Assembly (NCBI RefSeq): GCF_026745355.1
Contig: NC_079206.1
Span: 39,435,779-39,499,778 of the forward strand
Length of the DNA: 64,000 nt
Origin: Beta vulgaris subsp. vulgaris
Taxonomy: Eukaryota > Streptophyta > Magnoliopsida > Caryophyllales > Amaranthaceae
Direction of reading: 5' to 3'
The translations under genes were made by a program, and so were the position numbers. Position 1 is the stretch's first letter. Each line of letters begins with the position of its first letter. This document shows, piece after piece, positions 19,829 to 31,866 of the stretch. The notes below the pieces were generated by a model, which was not told where the DNA came from, did no database searches, and worked only from the letters and a program-made list of their open reading frames with translations.

Positions 19829-20678
19829 CATTGAGCAAACAAAGATTACATGATATGTGATTACATTAGGCTCCATCGCACAAAGGCAAATATATATTCA
19901 AACCATTTTCACACAAATCTGCTAAAAACTGTAAAAACAAACATCAAGACTTATCACTTTGACTTATCACTTTGTACGTTCATTAGAAGGCACAAGCATT
20001 CTTTATCGCTATTTGTCGTCCGTAGTCACTAAAAATCGCCCGTATTTTTTCTTTATATTGCCCCCTTGCCCCTCCCACTTCACTCTACTCATCCAATCTT
20101 CCTCTCTCACTTCTCATCCACTCTCACTCACTTCCCTTAGTTTGTCACTTGGCCCACCACCACTCGACCACCACCACCACCATAAACTTAAGCACCACCA
20201 CCACCATCACGAACTTGAGTACCACCACCATTTCCTGGGCGTACTTGAACACCACCACCATTTCCTGGGCGTACTTGAACACCACCACCACTTGTGAGCA
20301 CCACCACCACCAGAGCACCACAACTATTTCCTAGGTGTACTTGAATACCACCACCACCCGAGAGCACCACTACCCGGGGTCAACTTTAGCCCCACCATCG
20401 GGAGCCAACTTCACCATCAGCGGAGCCACCACTACCACGACCAACCACCACCATGACAATGTCCGACGAAGAACCGTCAACACCGCCATCAACATCCGGA
20501 CGTAATGTGGTTAGTGTTTTTTTTCGGCCACCACACTTGGTAATATTTCAAAATTTCATTTCCTCCACCGAGGAAATGAAATTTTTTTGATGGCGGTGTT
20601 TCACATCTGGACAAAGATTACAAATAACAATGGGTACTTATTTTTTTTTGTATCAACATCCGGACGTAATGTGGTTAG
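19829..20678. repeat. Low-complexity CACCAC tract, a 27-bp duplication and a hairpin
   Basis: No gene. The stretch 20150-20460 is rich in CACCAC, with a duplicated module (TTTCCTGGGCGTACTTGAAC at 20230 and 20261); the His-rich ORFs there look like products of the repeat. A perfect 27-bp direct repeat lies at 20488-20514 and 20652-20678. Between them is a 15-bp-stem hairpin (20550-20564 with 20571-20585, loop CCACCG). The second copy ends exactly where Gypsy RT sequence begins. Confidence 0.55.
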
Positions 20679-21732
20679 GTTCCACGCTTGAGGTTGTGTT
20701 TTGATTACAAATAGTTGAATAATGTCACAATAAAGAATAAGTACCCATTGCCTAGGATTGAGGATTTATTTGATCAACTTAAGGGTGTTGGAATTTGCTC
20801 TAAGATTTATTTGAGGTCTGGGTATCACCAATTGAGAATTACAAAGGAAGATATACCAAAGACAATGTTTCGTACGAGGTATGGGCATTATGAGTTCACA
20901 GTGATGTCATTTGGACTTACTAATGCACCTGTAGTATTTATGGACCTTACGAATAGGACTTTTCAGGCTTATTTAGATAGATTTGTGGTGGAGTTTATAG
21001 ATGATATATTGGTGTATTCGAAGGACAAAGAAGAGCATGAAGGTTATTTAAGGAAAGTTTTGGAGATACTTTGAGAGAAAAAGTTGTATGCTAAGTTATC
21101 AAAATGTGAGTTTTAGCTTGAGAAAGTAGCATTTTCAGGTCATGTGATTTCGAAAAAAGGTGTTGTTGTAGGTCCATCAAAGATACAAGCCGTAACAGAA
21201 TGGGGGAGACCTAGTAATGTGACTGAGATTAGAAGTTTCGTAGGACTTGCTGGCTACTATAGGAGGTTTGTATAGTGGGATGAGAAGTGTGAGAAAGCTT
21301 TCCAGGAATTGAAGTAAAGACTTACTTCAGCACCAGTTTTGACGTTACCATCTGGATTAGAAGGTTTTGAGGTGTATAGTGACGCTTCTAAGAATGGGTT
21401 GTGATGTGTATTGATGCAACATGGTAAGGTGGTAGCATATGCTTCAAGACAACTTAAGCCTTACGAACAGAATTACCCTAATCATGATTTAGAGTTAGCT
21501 GTTGTAGTATTTGCATTGAAGATTTAAAGGCATTATTTGTATGGTGTGTCATGTAAGATTTTCACTGATCATAAAAGTATGAAGTATATATTTACTCAGA
21601 AGGAGTTGAACATGAGACAAAGGAGATGGCTTGAACTCATTAAGGATTATGATTGGGAGATATTGTATCATGAAGGTTAAGCGAATAAAGTTGTTGATGC
21701 GTTGAGTAGGAAGACTAGTCATACAATGAACA
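20679..21732 (+). pseudogene. Gypsy (chromovirus-type) pol: reverse transcriptase and RNase H
   Basis: Starts mid-RT (LRLCFDY, then [20 protein letters not shown]); LTR, gag and protease are missing. RT motifs: [17 protein letters not shown] and the active site FIDDILVYS (about 20993-21019). The thumb/connection SFVGLAGYYRRFV, RNase H with YSDASKNGL (about 21375) and [16 protein letters not shown] (about 21570) follow. At least six in-frame stops, for example at 21072, 21114 and 21315, so no product. The frame stops at the solo LTR insertion (target duplication GAACA, 21728-21732) and resumes in phase at 27511. Confidence 0.9.
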
Positions 21733-22065
21733 TGTAATATCCCAAAAAATTTAAACATGTTTAATAAATAATTAAGAAAGTTAAATCGTTCACTTAGTAA
21801 TTGTTTTAGTTAAGTAAGTCTAACTATGATATATTTATTTTTGAGCTTTTAAATAAATAAACTAATTCTATGAAATATTGTAATTGAGGAGTAAGATTAC
21901 TAATAACAACTAAGTGAGTAACCTATATTACAACAAAAAGGAAACCACCCAAAATTCAAAAAAGAAAGAAAGAAAGAAAAGGGAGGCAAAACCTCCCCTA
22001 AGAAAACTCACGGTCAACCGACCACCCATCCCCATCTACTCCCTCTTTGTTCCCTACACTAATCT

Positions 22066-22186
22066 TGTAATATCCCGAATTTTTAACGAGTTTGAAATAA
22101 TTATTTTACACAAATAATTTATTTACATTGACTTTTTTTCTTTCTTAAAACTCTAATAATTTCAAATTATCCATTTTAATTTGTTG

Positions 22187-22264
<78 letters not shown>

Positions 22265-24753
22265 ATATATTATATATATATATTTATTTATTTATTTATT
22301 TATGAAGTCATCGACAAAAAAAAAAACTATGTATGTTGATTTTCTTAGCTATATTAAAGCATTAAGTATAATCTGCAAAAAAAAAAAAAAAAAAGAAACA
22401 CTACCTCTCCATTTCATTCAAGTTCATACGACAGAGTATGGAGCATTCTAACAATTTCTCAAATTAAATCCAAGCTCTTAGTCTTCCAATTAGCCAAGTA
22501 AATTCAACGGACCTTCTAGAATTGATCAGCAACTTCCGTTACTGATGGAATACAAAAAAAAAAGATGAGTTGTTTGATCTTCCCAATCTGATCCATCTTC
22601 CTCCTCTTCACCTCCCATTCCTCCATCCTATATACACTCCTCTAATTCACATCACTCAGCACACATCTCTTCTCTTGCTAACTGGTAATGTTCTCCCTCT
22701 TCTCCTTCCTTTGTAATCTGAACTCCAATTTCACGGCTACAATAACAAAAAAAACAGTCTTGAATATGTAAGCAACCCATCAACAGTACAAACCGCCGAA
22801 ATTCGCCATACATTGACACACACAATACCATTCTTTTTCTCTACATCCATATATATACTCTGAATGTCTCGCGAATTCAATCTGTTAAGCAAAAAAAAAG
22901 AAATATAGAGAGAGAAAATGCTGACCTAAATGAACCCACCAAAGACACCGGAGTTCTGGCGACCCAAATCGGCGTCGTGCTCTGGTTGTCGGAATGCCAA
23001 TCTAGCTCCAGCTTACTTCTTGTTCCTCTTCTCTGCTTCCTTTCCCTTCATTTCTTCTCTCAGTTATATTCCTTCATGATATACAAATATGTTTTGCAAA
23101 GTCAATAACTTTGGTATAATGGGTTACAACCCAATTGCTTTTAATATCATAAAAAAAAAACAAAAGGAAACCTTGCTCTTGTCTCTTATACGAGTACAGC
23201 TATGTTTCCCTTCTTATTTTAATTTTTTTTTTCTTTTGTCTAACTTAAAAGACTAACAACCTTTTGTAATTACAATTTAGTTTATGTCGCTTTATTAGTC
23301 AACTAATTAGAATTATTATTGTGCTATTGTAGACGGAGAATACTTAGAAGGTGAATTTTAGGCCGACTTTTGCTACGCTACGTGCACTCGAGGTAATTCG
23401 CAATGTCCATCCACTTTAGAATCCCGTATAGGAAAATTACGTGCTACGTGTTTACAAACGTGCAATTGTGTGAACTTTATTATTATTGTGTAAAGTACTA
23501 CTATATGTACCATATGACTATATTAGTAATAATATTGTTATTATAATGTTATAAATAAGTACTTTACCATTTACTATGATGGTTTTGTACAACTAATGTT
23601 ATTATATTATTCTAAGGGAACTTGGTACTGGTATAATTAACGTCAACTCATGTTAGTTGATGACTATTGGATTATGGAAAAGTTATGATTAAACGATGTA
23701 TGTGATTTCGGACTTTATGGGTAATGTGATATTGGACGTTTGACTTTTCATAACCAAAAGTAAATAAAGTGTATCATGTGTTATTGTATGTGTATAGTGT
23801 GGTGTATGTTGTAATTATATGTTCTTGGTTGTCCTAAAATTTACTAATTACTTAAAGTGGAAATATGAAAAAGGAATGAAACCTATGAATTTGGATCCTC
23901 CATAGGTAATGAACAGCTACCCTGTGAAGTAGTGAACCTAGTGCCGTTTGATCACTAGGCTACCAACAGGTTGTGAACTTTTATTATTCTGTTATTGTCT
24001 TCCTCCTAATAGTGGACCTAGTGGCGCGCGTTTGCGGAGATCATTAGGCTATTAGTGAGGGATGTGCACACTAGGGACATTCTGTAAAACGATATTTGCC
24101 ATAGATTATTATTTGGGTGACGACCCACTGTTGAAGTAGGTGGTTACTGGGACTAGTCCCGGTCTACTGGCGTTCCATTCCCCTTTCTTAATTAAAGATG
24201 ACTTTGCATGAATTATATAATGTATTATATTAATGCTGTTTTATGATTGTTTGTATACTGTGTACGTGTATATATTATAATATAATATGTTATATACTAT
24301 ATGAAATTATTTTCAAAATAAAACTATTACTATTTTACGGGATGGAGTTGGAATTACTTAGTTTTTACTAATTTTTGTATATTTCTTCCCTTTTTCTTTT
24401 CTATTAAATTTTGCAGGTTGGTGAAAGGGGATTACGTTCCAAGAGTGAGCGCTCAAGTAGTACTAGATCCACCTAGTTGTGAAATAAAAGACTACCTTAT
24501 TTTGAGGATTTATTATTAAGTTATCATAGGATTTTGGATTGTTAAGGCGCGACTATTTGGTTTTATTTAATTTCTTAACTAACTAGTTTCAAGTTCTATT
24601 ATTCTACTATTACTTTAGTTAGCCTTACATTTATTTTCGAAAGAAAATAGATGTGGCGTAATAACCCCAAAATTTGAATGGTCGTTTTTTTTTAAAAGTA
24701 AAAATGTTGACGTTATTTAATAAAATACAGTTCAAATTTTTGGGGTTTTTACA
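22066..24753 (+). mobile_element. Second solo LTR nested in the first, 2688 bp
   Basis: Starts TGTAATATCCCGAATTTTTA, ends TTTTGGGGTTTTTACA, with the 5-bp duplication AATCT (22061-22065, 24754-24758). The start resembles that of the outer LTR, so a related family. It contains AT microsatellites (22187-22290) and the paired modules AGTGAACCTAGTGCCG / AGTGGACCTAGTGGCG (about 23930 and 24010). No coding sequence. Confidence 0.75.
22187..22290. repeat. AT microsatellite followed by TTTA repeats
   Basis: Near-continuous TA repeats with a few ATAATA interruptions, ending in about five TTTA units. Lies near the 5' end of the inner solo LTR. Confidence 0.9.
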
Positions 24754-24836
24754 AATCTGCCCTAATTGAACCACCATTTATCATCTACCACCTCCATTTT
24801 TATCTCCAAACACTTGTCTATAAATGTACAGAAGAA

Positions 24837-25262
24837 ATGAGCTTTGAATCACAAACTCAAACCACAAAAATCATAAAATTTCTCTCCTCTAACTCCTCTT
24901 CCTTCTTGGCACCATCAAGTCACCACCACTGTGCGCACCACCACCCTTTCACCAACGAAATTACGCCAGTTCCTTGCCGGCAACCCACGCTGTACCTGCA
25001 GCCCGTCGCTGCTCTCTTTCTCTCTCTCCTTTTTCCTTCGTACGCCCCTGTGCTTCGTTCGCTGCTGCTGCTTTCCGCCGCTGCCGGAGCTCCGAAGTCC
25101 AACGGCCGAAGCTGGTCGGTTTCCGCCTCCTACCTCCCGTACCGCCGCCTACGCCGCTTGCTGGAGCTTCTGCTCTGTTTGGTTTCGTCCTTGCTCCAAG
25201 TGAGCAGAGGTATAACACCTCCTTTCTTTTCATTTTCTCTCCAAAATTCCGATTTCAAGTAA
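24837..25262 (+). other. Open stretch inside the outer solo LTR, unlikely to be a gene
   Basis: Several overlapping frames are open here because the stretch is C/T-rich, in the leader just downstream of the LTR's TATA-like box. No domain, no consistent frame preference. Listed only to explain the gap. Confidence 0.4.
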
Positions 25263-26505
25263 TATAATGTTAGCCCACTTGTCACTTGTTACCTTTTGTT
25301 TATTAAACTAAGTTGGGCCTAAAAACTGATTTACATTAGTCAAACCAACTCAATTCAATTGTTGCATGTGTCTTAGTTGGGCTAAAATCCGATTTTCTTA
25401 TAATGTTAGTTAAGCTACTTATTAATTGTTGGGCTAATGGAGTTAATTGAAACCGATTTAGTGCTTTATTAGGCTATGTTAGTTTAATTTATTAAGTTAA
25501 ACATAATGTTGGGCTTACAATCTGATTTACGTAGTCAAGTCACTTAAGTTAATTTTGTCGCTTTGATATATTGGGCTTAAGTGGACTGTTTTGTTGGTTT
25601 TAATAAAATCACTTGGTTTAGATTAAACCTTTAACTAGTTGGATTAATAATTATGTTGAGGATTAGTTAAAAATATTATGCTAAACTAATTAACTCCTAG
25701 TTTATATAATCTGAATTTTTGTAAGAGAGTATTAAGAATACTAAACTTGTATAAATAATTTCATAAGTTTATTAACTACTAATGTAGGAGGTTAATGCTA
25801 ATATTTTAGATAACTAGAATAATGTTAATAACCAACCTAGTTTAGTAATCGTGCGAAAATTGATGGTTGATCATGGAGAAGTAATTTGATAAGCTTTTAT
25901 AATTAGTTTTAGTATCTAAAGCATAGTAGGGGATAGAATTGTAATATATTAGTGGTCACTAGATTAATGATGATAATAATTCAAGTTTAGTAATAACCAC
26001 ACCTAAGCTTATTTAGGAAATAATGAGTTGTTCGACAGTAATGGTATAAACTCTAAGATTAAATTAAGATTGATTATGCTTAAGTATAACTCGAAGGTCT
26101 AAAAATACTTTTAGGTAATCTCACGACCTAATGAAAGAATGTATAAGTAAAACATAACGTCTAATTAAATTGTAATAAATTTCATTATTCAATTCTTTAT
26201 TAAATTAAAGGAAGGAATATTACAAGCCTCCCCCGGCTCTGAAAAAAACGTAACTACGATCCCAGGTAACGTCTACTGCTAACACCCACAATCCCTTTCT
26301 AATGATGTTTTATGGTATTTCGCACTACGTTGTTGATGTATGAATTGTGGGATATGAAATGTTTTGATGTTTATGAAACTATGAGTATGATGACACTATG
26401 ATTTTAATGATGTTTCATGATTATGGTTGCAATGATGTGATGTAATTATGATATGTAAAAGAGATGAAACATGATAAAGGATAGTGAAAGATGGTTCTTG
26501 GTAGT

Positions 26506-26702
26506 ATGATACGGGCACCGCAAGTGTCACCTATCTTGTGACCGCCCAACTGTTTATGATATGGGCACCGCAAGTGTCACATATGTTGTGACCGCCCGAC
26601 GGTTTTATGATACGGGCACCGCAAGTGTCACCTATGTTGTGACCGCCCGACTGTTTAAATGATATGGGCACCGCAAGTGTCACCTATGATGTGACCGCCT
26701 GA
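26506..26702. repeat. Four tandem copies of a unit of about 51 bp
   Basis: Each copy reads TGATAYGGGCACCGCAAGTG, TCACCTATNTTGTGACCGCC, then a short variable end. Starts near 26507, 26557, 26608 and 26659. Lies in the 3' half of the outer solo LTR. Confidence 0.85.
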
Positions 26703-26768
26703 TTGTTATGTAATGGGAGATGTCCCTTATGTTATGATGTACTAGCCAAGTTACCTAATTAAAAAATA

Positions 26769-27025
26769 CTCCCTCCGTCCTTTATTAGTTTACCCCTTTT
26801 GACTTTTCACATTTATCGATATAAAACTTTTAGTAATAATATCTCTAATTATGTATTTGTAAAATTTATAAAATTTGATATTCCAAAACTACATATTGAG
26901 ACGAATCAAACAATATCACACATGATTATATTTTCCTTACGTATAACGTACAAATGATGGTCAAAGTAATAAAGATGAATAGTGTTATAAGTCAAAGTGG
27001 GTAAACTAATAGAGGACGGAGGGAG
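26769..27025. mobile_element. Stowaway (Tc1/mariner) MITE, 257 bp
   Basis: Ends CTCCCTCCGTCC / GGACGGAGGGAG, the classical Stowaway termini. The inverted repeat extends about 25 bp with one mismatch (26769-26793 versus 27001-27025). TA duplication at 26767-26768 and 27026-27027. AT-rich, non-coding interior. Confidence 0.93.
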
Positions 27026-27510
27026 TATATGATAAGAATTAACTTGATAAAGGATGATGGTAATTTTTTATGTTTTTGATTAAATGACATGTTTACGAAA
27101 TAGTTTTACTATTTTTCTCCTCCCTGTTTGCTAACAAAATGATTTTACATGTTTTACGATGTTAGATAAGTATGTTACCGAGCCTCTGGCTCATGACGTT
27201 TTGTTTTCTGTTTTAGGTACTGATGATGATAACGGGATGACGTAGCTGCGAGGAGTTGTTTAGTTTTAAGCTTCCTTAAAAGCACTATTGATTTTATGTT
27301 AGTTAACGTTGCTAAGTTTCAACTTTAATTTTTTTTTATGGATAATCATGATGCTTTAAGTTATAATATGTTTAAGTTATGAATCTATGTTAGCCTTGTG
27401 CTTTCCAATCTGGAAGTACGGCGATAACGCATTGACCTTACAGGTTCCGCTGCTAATGACTCTCTAATTAACCTAAAAATGATGATTAGAGGTTGGGACG
27501 TTACAGAACA

Positions 27511-28392
27511 TGATGGTGTTATCCGAGAGATAATTGTGTGAAGAATTCAGGAGAATGAGTTTAGAATTCATGGAGCAAGGGCAAGTGGAAGCTCAATTGA
27601 ATGCATTATGTGTGCAACCCACCTTATTCGATGAGATTGGAGTGAAGCAAAGTAGTGATGAGTGGATGGTGAAGATTAAGAAAATAAAGGAAGATGGAGT
27701 TGCCATCGAGTTTGACATCGATGAGAATGGTGTTGTGAAGTACAAGGGAAGATGGTGTGTGCCTAAGGATGAGGAGTTAAAAAGAAAGATTTTGGAAGAA
27801 GCTCATAATACGCCATATTTTGTGCATCCTGGAGGAGATAAGCTTTATAAGGATTTAAAGCAACATTTTTGGTGGAAAAACATGAAACATGAAGTGGCAT
27901 AGTTTGTTACAAAGTGTTTGACGTGTCAGAAAATGAAGATTCAGCATATGAGACCTGGTGGAATGATGCAACCTTTAGAAGTGCCGAGATGGAAATGGAA
28001 GTCTATTTCAATGGATTTTGTGATGAGATTACCACTTACCAAGTTAGCTAATAATGCCATATGGGTTATAATGGATCGTTCGACAAAGTCAGCCAGGTTT
28101 ATAGTAATGAAGGATACTTGGAGTATGCAACAATTGGCTTGTGCATATGTGCGAGAGGTTGTGAGACTGCATGGAGTACCAAAGTATATTGTTTCAGATA
28201 GAGACTCGAGATTTTTGTCCAAGTTCAAGGAGAGGTTACAACAAGCATTTAGGACATTGCTCAAGTTTAGTACAATTTTTCACCCTGCGACAAATGGACA
28301 GACAAAGAGAACAATTCAAACTTTAGAGGATATGTTGAGAGCATGTGTGATAGACTTTGGAGGATCTTGGGATGATTATTTGCCAACTATAG
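27511..28392 (+). pseudogene. Gypsy (chromovirus-type) integrase, N-terminal and core
   Basis: Continues the pol frame of 20679-21732 after the solo LTR. HHCC zinc-binding domain at about 27800-27940 (EEAHNTPYFVHPGGDKLYKD, then CLTCQKMK). Catalytic core: first Asp in SISMDFVM (about 28005-28028), second in VSDRDSRF (about 28191-28214). In the third motif the catalytic Glu is replaced by Lys (NGQTKRTIQTLEDML, about 28293), so the enzyme would be dead. Stop at 27900 and others. Interrupted at 28392 by SIRE-A (duplication TATAG) and continues at 53074. Confidence 0.9.
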
Positions 28393-29752
28393 TGTTATTT
28401 CACAAGGAACAATACAAGAGGGGGCGGGTTGAATTGTATGTGTAGAAAAGAACCTAACTTTTTGCGAATTTTTAAACTTGAACAACGAAACAAGTTAAAG
28501 GAACACAAGGGATGTTTACGAGGAAAAACATCTTGGGCCCAACAAGAAGAAACAACCTCGATCACTAGGGATTTTAAACTCAACTCTTTCACTGATTAGG
28601 CTAAACAACTTTGTTACAATCTAATTCTATTCGCGAGCCACACCTTAAGTTCCTAAACTCAAGTTCCTGAACAACTGTTCCCTTAACGGTTGTTCCTCTC
28701 AACTTCACTCGACGTTTTCTCACTTTAACTCGCTTTACTCAAAGGTCTCTTACATAACTTCACTCAAAGTCCCCTTACCCCAAAAACTAAAATACAATTG
28801 ATCAAATAAACATAGTGGAATTAGAGTAAAAAGGCAAAGAACAAATGACTTTTATGAGAGAATGAAGGCACTAACACTTTACTTAGTTAAACTCACTAAA
28901 TCACTTAGTCAGACGCTTATTGGTACTTAATTAGACATTAGTTTATAGTGTTAATAACTTAGAACGTGGGATTAAAACAAGTAATAGTGGTAGAACCATT
29001 ATCCTATGACGTTCCTTAACCGGAGGAACACGTTCCTTAATCATCCCATGATCTCCATGATCATCGTTAAAAGTGGGAGAGAATTAAGTTACTGCTCTTT
29101 AATTTTCGCAACCACTTTAAGCATTAATTCGAAAATCTGATTTAATTAAAAATATTTTAATTATTAATACCAAAAATGAAATCCTTTTACCGAAAATATT
29201 ATCTTTAAAATATTTCCATAAAAACTGAAAAGAATTTTATTATCTTTAGAAATTAAAATCTTTTCCTTAAAAAGATTTTCCTTGAAATCAGATTTTTGCT
29301 TAAATAAAAACGGTTACCTACAATCTAGGCATAATTTACTCAACTGACATAAATGTACCGTTGTAATGCTTCATCCTAAGTCTAATACCTTTTAATAGTT
29401 AGTTCCTTTAACTTATTAGTTCAGCGCCAGTTTGTTTGTTCCTTACAAAGGAACAAACGATTATTCTCATTCTAAATTGCCATAGTTCCTTAGCATTCTT
29501 ACTCGTTCCTTCACAATGGAATTAGAAATAAAAAGCCTCGCTTTAGTCTTCTTGCTCCAATGCTGCTCCAGTACCAAATATTGAAACATTTTTACTTAGC
29601 CTTCAAAATACAAACTTGATTTCTTCCTTGACTTAGTATTCTCATTGTTCCTTTTATTGATACCTTGAAATTCACTCACTTAAACAACTTGTTAGTCCAA
29701 TACTTAGTTTGCATCTTTGTTCCTTTGTCATCATCAAAAATAGGGTTCAACA
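28393..29752 (-). repeat. 3' LTR of SIRE-A
   Basis: TGTTATTTC...GGTTCAACA, 1360 bp, with the SIRE-like AATACAAGAGGGGGCGGG near the edge. Matches 51718-53068 along its length with scattered changes and small indels. The adjoining minus-strand AAAAAGGGGAAAAT (29753-29767) is the polypurine tract. Confidence 0.9.
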
Positions 29753-29767
29753 ATTTTCCCCTTTTTG

Positions 29768-30194
29768 ATGATGACAACAAATGTACAAACTAAGGAAAAC
29801 AAATAACATGAGGGAATGAAAAAGATAAAATAATAAAGTAAATTTAAATACGACAGATTAAGGATTTTAATTTTGATTTTTCATTTTTCATTTTTATAAC
29901 TTTAAGTGTTTAGTTTGTTCCGTAATCTTTTTTCCCCTTTGTCATCGTCAAAAGATCAAACTCGTGGTGATTTCATGAAAACTGATCAATACCTTGAGAC
30001 TATTAACAAGAACCATAAAAATGGTTAAGTTAGGATTTTCAAAGGGAAGGAGAATGGTGTTACTTGATTTTCATAAAGTACAAAAAGAAAAAAAAAAGAA
30101 AAGAAACAAAAGCTAAGAAGTCTTGTTCCTTGAAGAGAAACAAGAACTAGACATTAGGAAGGGAAGGAGAATGGTGTTCCTCAACGACTTGTTC
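29768..30194 (-). other. 3' untranslated part of SIRE-A
   Basis: Between the 3' LTR and the SIRE-B insertion. Non-coding; continues at 39736-39784 on the far side of SIRE-B. Confidence 0.6.
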
Positions 30195-30199
30195 CTCAA

Positions 30200-31264
30200 T
30201 GTTAGTCTGATATAAACACTAGGTCAACTACAAGAGGGGGGGGGAGGGGTGAATTGTAGTTGGGGAGATTTTTAAACTTTTTGCGGATAAACTAAAATGT
30301 AAGCTAACAAAGAGAAGTAGTAATAAGGAAGAACTCACGAAGATCCTTTTAACAAGGTTATCTTCCTCAATTTTCTAGGAAGAAACCTTGCTCTTTTATT
30401 TATAATAGTTCTTACAACTTATTATAAATCAATCCTCACTTAGTTCCTCTAGGAACCAGTTCCCAGTCACCTTGTTCCCCATGAACACGTGACTTTCCTT
30501 ACTCGGCTTCACCAGAAGTCTTCTCTTTCTCTTTCTCTTTTCTCTCTCTTGATTACAAGATTTTGTTTTCTCAACCCACACTCTAAGAATCTTACAAATG
30601 TGTATGTTAAAAGAAGAAGCAAATTACAACAAAGTAAATATTCACTTGATGTCGCATGAAAGTTCTTAAGTTTTTCTTCAAATAATCTCTCCTTTAAATA
30701 GCTGTCGAAGTATTTCCTTCATTGGGACATGGTGTGCTCCATACTCTCCTCAACTCGTGTAACTGGAATGATGGAGATCATGGCTTTTGCTTTTGCTGCA
30801 TTTCTTCCACGATCTTTGCAACGGAAATAAGCTCCTTACACTAGCCGTTAGTGGCGAGGTGATTGGAGAGTTTCAAGGGATCAGCTCCTCAATATTTGCC
30901 ACTCCATGAGAGTTTGTTGGAGAGAAACAAGGAAGCATCTCCACGATATTCTCTATGTTAATCTCGCAATTTTCATCTATTTCCTTGCATAATCATAGCC
31001 ACAATATATCTACTTACTTAAAGCATCTTTTGTCCAAAGATTTCTAAGTTACTAGAATATTAATCATACCATATGATAAAGATTCAAAGGTAATAAGATA
31101 AATATCTTGACTTAGATTAAATAATCAATCTTTCTCAACAAGATATAAATTCGAATTGGAACATTACATTATTTTTGGTTTTTATATTTTTCGAATAAAT
31201 AAATAAATACTATATAGTAAAATTAACCTAAGTATTTGGCATCATCAAAATATGAAACACAACA
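30200..31264 (-). repeat. 3' LTR of SIRE-B
   Basis: TGTTAGTCTGATATAAACAC...GAAACACAACA. Matches 38653-39730 with several percent divergence by eye; the longer G-run near 30237 is one difference. Confidence 0.88.
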
Positions 31265-31866
31265 ATGTTCCCCCTTTTTGAGTTGGCAAATAATTGGCAA
31301 AAATTACTACGAAAAAACGGAAAATTAAAAGATTAAGAAAAAAAAATTAATGCAACAAAAGAACTAAAATAATCTAAAACTACTTAAGACTCTAAGACAC
31401 TAAACTGTACACGAAACTGTGACTAGGAACAGAGACAACAATCCTAGGAACAAAGACAAAGATGATACAGAGACGCAATAGAGAATAAGAAGAGCAGAAA
31501 GTTGTTTTTTCAAAATGGCAATACATCTTCCCCCTTTTGTCATCATCAAAACTAAGTTATGAAGCCTGCAACACTAGTAGAGTCAACAATCTTAAATTAA
31601 GTCAAGTATCTCTAACACAATATCTCAGAATATTAGCCATCCACACATTCCAAGAAAAAGGCACAAGAACTAGCATAACAAAGTAGTCAAATATCAGGAG
31701 CAGAGTTCAAGAAGCAAAATAGCAGATGATGATAAAAAGAAAGATGCATATATTGAAAGGCAGGAGATTGCAAAAAAAAAAAAACCAGAATATACGATGC
31801 AATTGATCGTCAAATATACAACCCAAAATGCAAAATATTTTCAAGTATAAGGGAGAAGGGACTGGG

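Larger units (their letters stand above)
21733..27505 (+). mobile_element. Long solo LTR (Gypsy), about 3.08 kb net, with nested insertions
   Basis: TGTAATATCCC at the left and GGGACGTTACA at the right, flanked by the duplication GAACA (21728-21732, 27506-27510). Removing it rejoins the Gypsy pol frame. Net length after removing the inner LTR (22066-24753 plus its duplication) is about 3080 bp. A TATA-like CTATAAATGTACAG near 24820 precedes the transcribed part. No primer-binding site, polypurine tract or pol, so a solo LTR formed by recombination. Contains a 51-bp tandem repeat and a Stowaway MITE. Confidence 0.8.

Noticed and set aside
20149..20370. His/Thr-rich small proteins
   Set aside because: Translation of CACCAC repeats in several frames; no conserved motif.
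24837..25267. Overlapping ORFs on both strands at about 25 kb
   Set aside because: C/T-rich leader of a solo LTR. The frames disagree in coding character and no domain is visible.
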